64,000 bases of DNA, taken from contig NW_008805078.1 in assembly GCF_000004825.1 (NCBI RefSeq), forward strand, positions 958,069 through 1,022,068, read 5' to 3'. Below, one piece after another: positions 33,641 through 44,933 of the stretch. A model generated the notes under the pieces. The model saw nothing but the letters and a program-made list of their open reading frames with translations. It searched no databases and had not been told where the DNA came from. The translations under genes were made by a program, and so were the position numbers. This DNA comes from Heterostelium album PN500. Taxonomy: Eukaryota; Evosea; Eumycetozoa; Acytosteliales; Acytosteliaceae. Within the stretch, counting starts at the first letter, position 1. Each line of letters starts with the position of its first letter.

Positions 33641-35397
33641 TTATTGAAGTAATTTTTCAACTATTTCTCTTTTTACATCATTTGAATAGACTTTTCTTGT
33701 AAAGTATTTGTCGTGTCCTTTAACAAGTAGATCAACTTCTTCACTTGATACTTCCAATCTCTGTTTATTCCATGGTATAAATCTATAGTTATATCCTAAG
33801 TTTTGATAATCATTTCATTAGTACTTGATTGTTCTTATTGCTAATTGTAATTAGTTTTGTTGTACTTACTGAACCATAACATGTTATTATCGATCCATTC
33901 TGATTTAGCGATTTGGAAGTAACTTTCGTCTGGAATAAAAGAGAACTTCATAGAGAAAAGACGTTCCAGAGGTTTAACATTGGAGATGATATACTTTGCA
34001 AACTGTCGAGTAATGAAATGCCATTGAGAACCTTCTTCATATCCTTTTCTATTGATACTATTCATGAGATCGTTGGCATCTCCACAAGTAGCATTATGAT
34101 CACCTTTATTAACATAAAATTTAATTTCTCCAACTGATTTTCCACATTGAACAAATGTTCTCTATTTTAATTACCAATTAATTAGTTAATTAAAATTAAA
34201 TCTATTATAATAGTAGTAGTATTTTTCTTACATTTAATCTATTATATCTTGGAAAATCATTCTCTATATAATTTGAAATCAAATTATCTTTTGTATGCAA
34301 GAAATTCTCTAGTTTGGAAATGTTTCTTATTGGAAAGTCATTTAAACTTAAATTGATGACATGCGAGAATATTGATTTGCTCTCAGTTGTTGATTCTTTC
34401 TCAAGCATCATATCGAACAATTTGGTGATGCCAGCGATCTCTGAATAAACCAATCCAATAGAACCCCAACCATTCTTGAATCTGTTCTTCAGTATTGCAA
34501 TATTCATATAGTCTCTACCAACTATGTCCTCAACCAAATAGAATAAATCTTCTAATTTCTCTTCATTTTCATAACTTCCATCAACTATAAATTAAAAAAA
34601 AAGAATATTAATTAATTTTAGAAATTATCTATTGTAATTATTATAAAAAAACACACATACCATGAATAACATAATAATTATGAGGTTGATAAATATTTTC
34701 CAATAGTAGTTGTATGGAGATTAAATCGATATCGTGCACCAGAATTACGAAAGCAAGAGAATTTCCAATGGCTTCGTTAAACTTATGGTAGGAATGATGG
34801 TTGTATTTCAAAAGATATTCACCTTGATTGTTTTTGAACAGATAGTTGAGCAAGACAGCATCGTTGGTGTCCCACGGTCCGTAGGTCTTGAGTAGTTCAC
34901 TAACTATTTTATCATCGCTATAGTTGAGTTGTTGTTGTTGTGATCTCTCAGAGATCTTCATGTACAATTGGTTGTTGGAACGGTAGCTACTCCAACTACA
35001 CAGTGCCTGAGGATAGTTTTCCGGTGCACACTTTTCGATATCGGTCATCTTGAAATCGTTCTCTTTATATTGGTAGGCAATGGAGACCTTTGATGATTGG
35101 CGACTCGAATCGGCTGCTGGTTGTGGCTGTGAAGGTGGCGAGTCACTGTCATTCTCGAGACTGACAAACTCACTGTATATATGATCGTCTTCGGTGAACT
35201 TCTCACAGTGTGGGCCAATAAAATTCGGTGGACATATACAACCTTCAATCTTGGAAAATATTCCACCATTCACACATTTATTCGAGAAAAGTGGTGAGAT
35301 CTGAGGTGATGACAATGTTGATAATGACAATAATGATGAACATGATACTATTGTTACAAATATTAATGATAATAGTAAAAAATATTAATATATTCAT
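33641..35397 (-). CDS. GT14 (core-2/I-branching type) glycosyltransferase with EGF-like module; frame broken in signal peptide
   Basis: Minus-strand exons 35397-34661, 34584-34232, 34161-33870 and 33795-33641, introns phase 1, 0 and 1. From the EGF-like part on, the frame is open: CVNGGIFSKIEGCICPPNFIG-type EGF (C-x6-9-C-x-C-x8-C), then the GT14 domain with SLAFVILVHDIDLISIQLLL, YVIHVDGS across intron 1, INLSLNDFPIRN and GSQWHFITRQFAKYI, and the end FTRKVYSNDVKREIVEKL. The only ATG upstream (35397) is one base out of frame with this. The shift lies in a run of six T shortly after the start. With five T the first residues become MNILIFLLLSLIFVTIVSCS, a textbook signal peptide, and the gene is 511 codons. 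Either a sequencing error or a recent null allele. GT14 enzymes add GlcNAc or xylose in the Golgi. Confidence 0.8.
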
Positions 35398-36181
35398 GGT
35401 AGTTGTTGTTTGTTTGTTTGTTTGTATTTTATTTATTTTTTGTAATGTTAATTTATCGATATTATAAAAATAAAATAAAAAACTATTATTATTATTTATT
35501 TATTTATTTTTTTACAAAAAATGTATAATAATAAAATAAAGATAGATGGTTGTCTACTGAATTCGTTTCCTATCTATTGAAATGAATGAAATGATGTAAT
35601 AGTTTACTTACATATTCATAGTCAATAGATTACAATTCCTTTTTATACCAAGTCATTAACAATTCACACCACCAATCAATCAATCAATCAGACTACAAAC
35701 CATTAATTATCATTAACAAAATATTTTGTTTTTTATTTTTATTTTTTTGTGTGTGTATGATTGTGGTAACAATATAAACATTAACACAAAAAAAAATTCA
35801 AAATAAATAAATTAAATGATAAAACAAAAATATCATTTTTTTTTATTCAGTCAGATGTTGAAGTTAAAGTATTATTCTATTTTTAGAATGGTTTATGATT
35901 TGTGTATTCTAATTTAGAATTTTTTGAAATAGGAGAACCATTATTAATTCGATTTGTTTAATTAGATAAGATAATAACGGTAAGAAAACAGAGAAAGTTC
36001 TATTATGATTGAAGAGGAACATACCTATCACAATTCTAGATAAATCTTATTTAATATAATTATAACTAATATGATCATAACTGTCTTTTTTTCTTTTGAA
36101 AATGGTGTGATCCCTATGATTTTTTTAAAAATAAAAAACATTAATCAAAGGAACAAAATTAATCATATATAATTAAAAAAA
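35398..36181. other. Divergent intergenic region, no gene seen
   Basis: A/T-rich DNA between the GT14 gene (minus) and the mutarotase gene (plus). Contains a (GTTT)n stretch near 35409-35425. No coding frame. Confidence 0.5.
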
Positions 36182-36685
36182 ATGGTTAAATCATTTGCAC
36201 AAGCATTGGATCTAAAGAATGATGCAGAGTTGATCGAAGAGTATAAAAAGTATCATAAGAGTGTTTGGGTAGAAGTAAAGAATGCTTTGAAATCAATAGG
36301 TATTACAAAGGTATGATTTATACTGAACTACTTATTATTAGCACTATGTTAATCAAACATATTTGAATTAATCAATAGATGAAGATATTCTTGGTTGGAA
36401 ATCATTTGTTTATGTATTATGAAGCTGAAGATGATTTTAGTCCTGAGCGTGATTTCCAACGTTACACTGATCTAACACCACGTGCCAATGAATGGGATCT
36501 CTTAATGAGGTAATAATCAATCTAGTATAGTATGAATTCAGATCTCTATTAACATCATCTATTTAATATTGTTATCTAAACAACAACAACAACAACACTG
36601 TAGAAAATTCCAACAAAAGATATCAGAGGCTAAAGAAAGTGATTGGTGGGCACCAATGGAAGAGGTGTTCGATTTAAATTGGTAG
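36182..36685 (+). CDS. L-rhamnose mutarotase-like protein (RhaM/DUF718 family)
   Basis: Three short exons: 36182-36310, 36379-36509 and 36604-36685; phases 0 and 2; 113 residues. The joined protein shows the family order: AQALDLKNDAELIEEYKKYH (in which Y21, Y24 and H25 match the Y-x-x-x-H region), VWVEVKNALKSIGITKMKIF, a HLFMYYEAEDDF strand, and the closing W-W-A-P-M-E-E-V-F block. Bacterial RhaM interconverts alpha and beta anomers of L-rhamnose as a dimeric ferredoxin-like fold. The length (about 104-115) fits. The introns, codon use and A/T leader are normal for this genome, so it is a settled gene even if it came from bacteria. In an amoeba it may handle rhamnose from digested bacterial surfaces (inference). 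Confidence 0.88.
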
Positions 36686-37121
36686 ATTTAAACAATAATA
36701 CTGTTGAATACTGCTCTCTGTACCCTGTAATAATTAAAACACAAACCTATCAATCAATCAATATGTATTAATAAAGAAATAATAATGTGTGTAATTGTAT
36801 CTTTTATGAACAAATAAAAAATAATAATAAAGTATAACAGTGAATCATTACTCATAATAATTAGCTAACACAACAATACCATAATAATAAAATAACAAAA
36901 CAGCTTGCAATGATAATGATTAGTCATGATTTAAGCAAAAAAAATAAAATAAAAATAAAAATAAAATAATAATTATAAACACTTTTTACAATTTATTTGT
37001 AATTATTAAAAATTTAATATATTTTATTTTTCATCATATGTAATATTAGTTAGTTGTATATATATATATATGTAAATATAAATAAAATAGTATAAATATA
37101 ATTAATATAAGTAACTTTTAA
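36686..37121. other. Intergenic spacer, no gene seen
   Basis: A/T-rich DNA between two plus-strand genes, with a TA repeat near 37057-37071. No gene. Confidence 0.5.
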
Positions 37122-38984
37122 ATGATGTCAGATATTTCTCATAATTTTGTAAATAATAATAATAATAATAATATAGACGATGAGATAATAAATGATATAA
37201 AAGAAGTAGAAGAGGAAAAAGAGGAAGTAAAAGATGATAATAAAATAAAGGTTGAAAGCGGAGGAAAACGAGGTGATATTGGTGATGATATAAATGTGGA
37301 AGAATATGAAAATAGTTTGATTGATGACGGTGGTTATACATCAACGCCATCACCATCACATTCAAGTGCAAACAGTTTTCAATATAGTGGTGTACCTATA
37401 CCACCTTTCAACAACAGCAATAACAACAACAACAACAAATCTAATTCCCCACCTACACGACCTTCTGCCACACCTACAGTAGACACTAGCATCAATTTCG
37501 AATTGCCATCCTCTGCAACTGTATTGCATTCACCTTTTACAAATTCAACAAGTAAGTAATAATTACATTATACCTGTATTTGAATCAATCGGGATTGAAT
37601 CGACTAACCAAACCATTATTTAGTTATATTAGTGGGATCAGTACATGTACATCAATCTAGTTCCGATGAGGTGTCGGATATCATCAGTAAATGGAGACCG
37701 GAAACAGTCTTTATAGAACTTTGTAGAAGTCGTGCTGGATTGGTGTTGAATAGTATGGATTCATCAAAGATGACATATTACAATAATCAGCAGCAATCGG
37801 ACCACAAGTCACCTCAGCGATATGTAGAGACATTTGAGCCGAGTAACATCTATAGTAATAGGAATTTTAGTAATAGCAGTTTGAACAAAGGAATAGATAA
37901 TGATACCGATGGAAATGAAGAAGAAGATGATGATGATGAAGACGATGATGACGAACAATATGAAGATGTAGAGGGTGACGATGAGAATGAAGAGACAACA
38001 ACAACCGATAGCAATCCATATCAAGATTCAAGTCAAGATGATAATAAAATTAATAGTAAAAATAGAAACACAAATAATCAGATATTATATTATAGACATA
38101 AATTAGCACAAATACAACAACAACAACAACAACAGAATAAACAATTACAGCCACAGCAACAGCAACAACAAGATGGAAATAATAGTACTACAAGTTCGAA
38201 TAGTGTAAATAATAATGATACAGATGCAGATGATGAATATTCAAATGAAGATGATTATTCAACACCGAATACTACTACACCTCCAACACCTGTTGATCAT
38301 GATCAGAGTGAGAAGGGACCGTCTTTCCAGGATATCATAAAGACGATCAAGCAAGAGGGACTGCCAGGTCTGTTGCACGTCCTCATGGCAGAGATGATCA
38401 GGAAGGCCGGAAATCAGAGCAAGGTCGGTCCGGGTGCAGAGTTTATCACCGCCTTTATCGAGTCGAAAAAGATTGGCGCGAAAATAGTACTTGGCGATCG
38501 CCTGGTGGAGATCACGCTGCAGCGTGTCTGGAACTCACTGACGCGTTGGGAAAAGATCAAATTTGTATTCTGTTTGTGCATGGCGTCATTCAGTGAAGTC
38601 ACTCAGCAAGATATCGACGCACTGAAAAACAGCGACGATCGACTGGTGATGGAGTTGCTCGATGAGTTCAAAGAGAAGTTCCCGTCGGTCGTACAGACCA
38701 TTGTTACCGAGCGTGACCAGTACATGGCTGCACGACTCAGACTGTGTCCTGGCAAGAAGATTGTTGCCGTCGTTGGAAAAGGTCATGTCAATGGCATCAT
38801 TCGTGAGTGGAACAACTACCAGATCAATTTACACGAGTTGGAGTCACCACATGTCATCAGAAAAGAACCACAACCATCAAATTCACTTTGGATTGCTAAA
38901 TGGGCAACTTTAATATTAATACCAATAGCATCTGCACTATATCTACTAAATAAGAGATATTGGCATTTCCCAACAACCTATTAA
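37122..38984 (+). CDS. TraB-domain protein with C-terminal membrane anchor
   Basis: Two exons: 37122-37551 and 37624-38984, phase 1, 596 residues. The intron splits the start of the domain: exon 1 ends NST and exon 2 gives IILVGSVHVHQSSSDEVSD, followed by FIELCRSRAGLVL, the V-G-x-x-H-V and E-L-C-x-x-R motifs of the TraB/PrgY/GumN family. Low complexity occupies about 1-140 and 230-375 (acidic E/D runs, Q runs, TTTPPTP). The second half of the domain (about 380-555) includes QDIIKTIKQEGLPGLLHVLM, GAEFITAFIESKKIGAKIVLGDR and KKIVAVVGKGHVNGI with the conserved G-K-G-H. One TM helix near the C-terminus (WATLILIPIASALYLL) suggests a tail anchor; the human relative TRABD localises to mitochondria. 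The molecular activity of TraB domains is unproven (a metalloprotease-like role has been proposed). Confidence 0.88.
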
Positions 38985-39669
38985 TAATAACAAACATAAA
39001 TAACATTGGATATAATAATAATAGATAAAAAAAAAAACCAACCAACTTGATTTATAAAAACAAACAAACAAACCAAATCAAATCAAATCACACACTAAAT
39101 ATTTTTAGTAATAAATAATATATAATTATGTAAATATATTTAACAAATTAAAAATTATTATGAAACAAATGAGATATAGGATTTGGTTTAATACTGTTCT
39201 TAACTCTTTTTCAAAACCAAACTTTAGGCTATTTACAAAAAAGAAGATTGTATTCTTCTAATTATTATACATCTTGATTCAAACTAGATGGATTAATTTT
39301 CAAACCTCTTGATATTTGTAATGAAATTGATCTCGATTGATCTGATTACACGAGTATAAAATAATCATTCTACTATTCACTTCTCTGATAAAATATCCAA
39401 CACTTTTTAAGATTTCTCTTTACAAAAATTAAATAAAAAATCTTATCTATTGTGTAAATGACCTTTTTTTGCATACTCTCCGAATTTCTAAAATATCTTC
39501 AATGATTAGAAAGAGCAAAGATATTTGCAAATATCTTTCTAATAATTTGCAAAATCATAAAAATCTCCCCAAAAAATTTGATTAATTTTTTTATTATTAT
39601 AAATAACATTTTTGAATTAAGATCTTAAAGTATCTTTTTCTATTGTTTTTTTGTAAAGTGATCCTTAAA
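38985..39669. other. Intergenic region upstream of ComC-like gene A
   Basis: A/T-rich spacer that holds the palindrome at 39517-39538. About 60 bases before the ATG match the region before the second ComC-like gene (both contain GATCTTAAAGTATCTTTTTC). No gene. Confidence 0.55.
39517..39538. promoter_or_regulatory. Perfect 22-bp palindrome upstream of ComC-like gene A
   Basis: Half-site AAAGATATTTG meets its exact reverse complement with no spacer. It ends 131 bases before the ATG at 39670. A near copy lies upstream of the tandem paralogue (44711-44730), where only the two central bases differ from symmetry. Conservation of both arms in duplicated, otherwise diverging spacer suggests a binding site. 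Confidence 0.5.
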
Positions 39670-42600
39670 ATGAAAATTCATAAATTTATAAATATTACTA
39701 TTTGTACATTTTTTTTGTTGGGTAAATATTAATTAAATAATAAAATTCTAATAGATTCTAAATTAATACAATTTAAAAAATAAATAAAGATATAATAAAT
39801 GGTGCTGTCCTATTAGAATATAGTATTGGACGTCCAATCCCAATAAAAGATGAACAAAATAAATGTTTTTTTACATTCTCTGTTCTAGTATCTCATCCAG
39901 AACCATTAGGTGCTACTGATTTCACAATAAATTTACCTTCATATTCTCAATTGTTCTCAACTCTAGTTTCATGGGGTATCAATAGTACAATTCAGTTGTT
40001 TAATTTTCACACATTTCAAGATTATGTTGCAACAGTTGATCTTGGTCTCATCATAAATACATCGTCAGGTCCAGTTCCGATTACAGTTCCTGGTTTTAAA
40101 TGTTTAGGTATGTTATATTTAAAGAAAACTACTATATTATATATTCTTTTATTAATAAAAGAAAACACTCTTTTAGATTTCGATATAAATAGTTTTACTC
40201 TTAAGAAAATAGGTAGTCCACAAATGCACTCAACCAAAAATATTTTTGTATTTTTGGAATATGATTTTTCCCAAGCATCACTTCTTATTAATAGTTACAT
40301 TGAAATCTCGTGCACAACAATAACTCCATTTGTTTGTTACTTGGCACCTGTTAATCAATATCCAAATGTACAAATTTTGTATATTAGTATAAACAAGGAT
40401 TTTTTGACACTTCCTGAAGAAATACCTATAACTTTAACTCTTCGAGGCCAAGATTTAAAATTTAATGTTTCAAATATATTCCCATATAATGGTAAGTATA
40501 ATTAAAATAAATCAAATTAATGATTTTAATTGAATTAAAATATATTTTTTTTAGTTACTAGAACTTCAGTTGTTATAAAAGAGATTGAATACCCTCCATC
40601 CGGTGCAAATCTAACTCAAGATTTTCAATTATTATATTATGATTTGGTTAGTTATTTATTCATAGAGAATTCCAATTCATTTTTTTATATAATGAATTTT
40701 GGCTATGGTCAACCAGTATTTCAACCATATATTCTTTTACAACAAAATCAAACTCATTCAACCTATTTCCAAAAAATGTCCTTCCAAACTATTGCTACCG
40801 GTACATTAATTCCAGTGATGCTTGATAATAGGATTACCAATATATCTAGTGATTATAATTCAACAAACCAAAATACATGTAAGATAGATTTTTTTTCGAT
40901 TGTATTGTGTTATTTCATTTAATAGGTTGGGTTTTGTTTTTGCAGCTTTTTTTGAATTCTCGCATTATTTTTGCAAAAGCACACAAAAGCTACGCAAAAT
41001 TTTTTCATTTTTTGGGGGATGGATAAAATGAAATTCCACATTTAATTTATATTTGAATAACAAATATTAATAATTTTTTTTTTTTAGATATAAATTTACC
41101 CCTTAATTCATCAATTGGTTATGTTCCGAATTTAGATTGTTACTTAGGATATTCTTCTTTTGAAATGCCAATGATTTCAAAACCAGTTATTAGTACACCT
41201 TATTCTTTCAATACCTATTTATATTTTCAAAATCCATACCCATACGCTTATTCGAATGGTTCTTTTACATACTCTGGTGTTTTTCCTCTTAGCATGGAAT
41301 TTCAAACTGATTCAGTTTTTATAACATATACCCCAGGAGGAATATCAACCATAAATATATCTAAAATCAGAAAAAGTAAATAGTACAAAACAAAATATTG
41401 ATCAACATTAGTTAACATTTTTTTTTTTTTCGGTTTTATTTTAGCGAGTAATATAGTGTTATATGATGTTACATATGGCAAAGCACAATGGTATTCTTTC
41501 ATGGCTAGACTTAATATCTCTTCAGTGTGTCAAGTTACTGCTATACAAATAGGTGGTTCTAGCTTTATGCTTACACCACTTATTTATGGAGATTATTATA
41601 ATGGTATCTATGAATTTGAAGTAGCTCCCAGCACTACTTTAAATGAGTATAAAATTACCATTAATGATGCTTGCTCTAGGCAGTCTATATTCACCAGCTC
41701 CTTGTTATATGTACCTGTTCAAGGACAGAGTTCACTTTTGTATTTTCCAGAAAATGTTGAATGTAAGTAAATCAATAAATTTGAGTGGTTTATCTTTTGT
41801 TATTAATATAAAATATCATTTTATTCTAGTTCATATTGACATAAGGAACATTACTTATTTCAAACTATCGAGAAATGTGTTTGATTTAAGCAATGGTGAT
41901 GTAAATGGAACACTCTATTTTAATTTGAGCCACCCAGTCAAGGAAATGGAGCCTATGTTTGTCATTTCTTACCTTTCTTCTACCTTTTATGGAAAGTATG
42001 ATTCCAACTTGAATTTATATATAATCGACTTTACAATTCCCAAAGGAATGATGCCTGGTAAAATGTACTATGGTATTGATGTACTAGTTACAGTTATAGA
42101 ATCAACAATGTTGGAATCATACTTTAATGATAGTGTTGCAATAACAGTTACAAATTCAGGTAAATATAAAATATTAAAGATTAAAAATTAATGAACAAAG
42201 ACAATAACCAACCAATTTTATTATTTAATAGCCGGTGATTTTATGGATCCAATTCTAGAAGAGATTCATGCATTCCCAAATAACAATTACAGTATTGGTG
42301 AATCAGTTGTCGAAGATATCGGATGGAATTTAAGAATCACAGACTTCCCAAATGGATTTTCATTTGGAACTTTGGATATCATTTCAGATCATGATTTATT
42401 ACCAATTAAAGTAAACTTTAGTGGACAATCATCTCGTATTTCAGGAAATGAATTTGATGGTGTTTATGCCATTAGATTTTCAGTGAATGGTACATGTCGA
42501 ACCCAAACCTATACAATTGCAAATGTTCTATTATATGATAATTTTGCCTATAAAAGTGAATATCTCTCAAACATGAACCCATTGACATCGATTTTCGGTT

Positions 42601-44489
42601 CACAATATGCTGATCAACTAAAGTTACAACTCAATTGTTTGACAAGTAAGTTTAATTTATCCACTTTATTCTACAAATAATATTTATTCTAATAATATTA
42701 TAATTTTTTATTAAAGGTATGATTGATAATGATGCACCAATTATGACAACATTTGACTTTTCACCAATCTCAGTTGATGTTGGTTCACTCAACAGAAATA
42801 TTAAATTTTCAATGAAAATTAAAGATGTTGGACCATCTGGATTGTCACTGAGACACTCTCCAATAATTCAATTGGCATCAGATAATGCAGATTTAGTTCA
42901 AGTTACAATGAATTATATATCTTCGATAAATGGAGAATATGTTTTCGAATCTCAATATCAATTACCATATGGTTTTGGAATGAATGTGATCACCGTTAGT
43001 ATCTTTGGATTGGTTGACAATTTCAAAAACTATCGAGGATACAACACTTTTGACTTGATGAACAGTACATCTTTATGGCCATATTCAATTCAAAGAACAA
43101 TGACTTTAACCAATCCAATTTTGGAAAGAGCCTTGAAATTGACAAACAAAGGTGGAGTTTTATATGTATATGGAAGAAATTTTGGATTGGATTCATCTGG
43201 ATTTTCGACTACCATCAACTTCCAAGATGGGAAAGGATTTTTAAATGTTGAATTCGATTCTTTCTTTGCAACCATGTTAAAGTTTAATAATATTCCACCA
43301 ATTTCATCAAATAATATATCAATGATTGTCACAAAGAATGGAATCAGTTCGAATGAATTAATCATACCAATTGAGAATGCAAATCCAAACCCAAGCAACA
43401 CACCTACACCTACGGCCACTCCATCAACAACACCACAACCACAAAAATGTCCAGGAACACCAGAATGTAACAACAATGGACAATGTATCAACTCAATTTG
43501 TAAATGTTATGATTCTTGGTATGGTCCATCATGTTCTTCAAGTATGTATAACTTATCTTTTTACACTTAATTGTAAATTAATTTTAATTAAATATCTATT
43601 ATTTTTAGAAATAATAATAGTACCGATTCCACCAGCATATCCAGAACCAATAACAGGAATAAATATAACAGAATCTGGAAGTTTAATCACAACATCGATC
43701 GAAATCATTGGAGTCAGAGAATTGGATGCAACAATGAATGTTGTTCAATCATTCAACATCAGTAAATGGAATTTCACAGATCTCAGCACAACATCGAGCA
43801 ATCCAAAGTATTTCTATTCAACTCAACTCAACCAAAGATCAACATTATTGAATGTATCGATTGAATACTTCAAAAACTCAGGTAATATCACATTTGCAGG
43901 CGAACAACTCTTCATTCCAGCTTCGACAATCAAATTCTCAATGAATATGAGTCATTATGATTTCAAAGACCAAACGAATCTCATTCAAATATTGATGAAA
44001 TCATCGATTCAAACCGATAACTCTGATGCTTGCTCATCGGCTGGTGTTGGTATTGTCGATAAGAATGTTCAATGGATCAAATTGAATGTTGATGAAAGTA
44101 GTCTTTATGGAAGATTTTTGTCGAAAGGTGTCATAGACAACAGAGTCAGTACCATTCAGAATGTCATTATTGAAGATGAAGACGAAGATCAAACCAAACA
44201 AATGAGATCGGTAATCGTTGGTATCATTTGTTCATCATTTGAAGATTCTATCAATTTAGACCCTGATTTCTCGAATCTCATTGATGTCGGATCTTCAGAC
44301 ACCTCTGATTTCATTTGTTCATCTTCAAACAAGTTAAGTAATGGTGCAATTGCTGGTATTGTTGTTGGTGTTATTGTTTTAATCTCCATCGTTGTTGGCT
44401 CTGTTCTTTACATCAGAAAAAGAAAGAAGTTCAAAGAACAAGAATTAAGAATGAAGCAAAGATTATCAAACTTAAATAAAGATCTCTAA
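39670..44489 (+). CDS. ComC-like EGF/IPT cell-surface protein, tandem copy A (ten exons)
   Basis: Exons: 39670-39721, 39790-40107, 40177-40491, 40555-40878, 41088-41375, 41445-41762, 41830-42159, 42232-42645, 42717-43541 and 43609-44489; all nine introns are phase 1; 1354 residues. Exon 1 encodes the signal peptide (MKIHKFINITICTFFLLG). Exons 2-7 each encode a beta-rich module of about 96-110 residues. Exon 9 holds an IPT/TIG-like sandwich (LTNKGGVLYVYGRNFGLDSS, about 920-1010), a PTPTATPSTTPQP linker and one EGF-like module (CPGTPECNNNGQCINSICKC). Exon 10 ends with a TM helix (GAIAGIVVGVIVLISIVVG) and a short basic tail RKRKKFKEQELRMKQRL. This order matches the dictyostelid ComC/EGF-like receptor-type proteins, cell-surface proteins tied to cell-cell signalling or adhesion. 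A ligand cannot be assigned. Many N-x-S/T sites suggest heavy glycosylation. Confidence 0.88.
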
Positions 44490-44933
44490 ATAAAATAATC
44501 ATTAATATTCTTATTCATCGCTAACGTTTTATTTTGTTACGAAATCAGATCGATCGAGCAGTTTTTTTATTTTACAAAATTTGAATAAATTATTTATCAT
44601 TCTGATATTCGTTTCTCTTTTTAGATTTCACTTTACAAAAAAAAAAAAAAGAAACATTTAATAAATTCATTTACTTATAGGAGTAAATCTCAAAATATCT
44701 TTAAAATAGAAAGATATTTACAAATATCTTCCAAAAAAAAAATCATAAAAATCCAAACATTGAATAAATCTAATTCTCTATTTTTTTATTAAAAGATACT
44801 TTTATTTATTAGCTGTAACCTTTTTTTTATTTGATTTAATTTATTTAAAATAAATTTTGAACAAAACAAATTTTTAAGATCTTAAAGTATCTTTTTCTAT
44901 CTTTTTTGTGTAAAGTTTAAGAGATCTTTAAAA
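44490..44933. other. Intergenic region between the tandem ComC-like genes
   Basis: A/T-rich spacer carrying a palindrome (44711-44730) and a leader block duplicated from gene A (GATCTTAAAGTATCTTTTTC at 44878-44897). No gene. Confidence 0.55.
44711..44730. promoter_or_regulatory. Palindrome upstream of ComC-like gene B
   Basis: Arms AAGATATTT and AAATATCTT around a two-base AC centre; the counterpart of the perfect palindrome upstream of gene A. It lies about 200 bases before the ATG at 44934. Confidence 0.45.

Noticed and set aside
35341-35397. A short intron (GTAACA...CCTCAG) to repair the GT14 start
   Set aside because: It leaves the wrong phase, whichever upstream GT is used; the T-run miscount explains the frame and yields a signal peptide.
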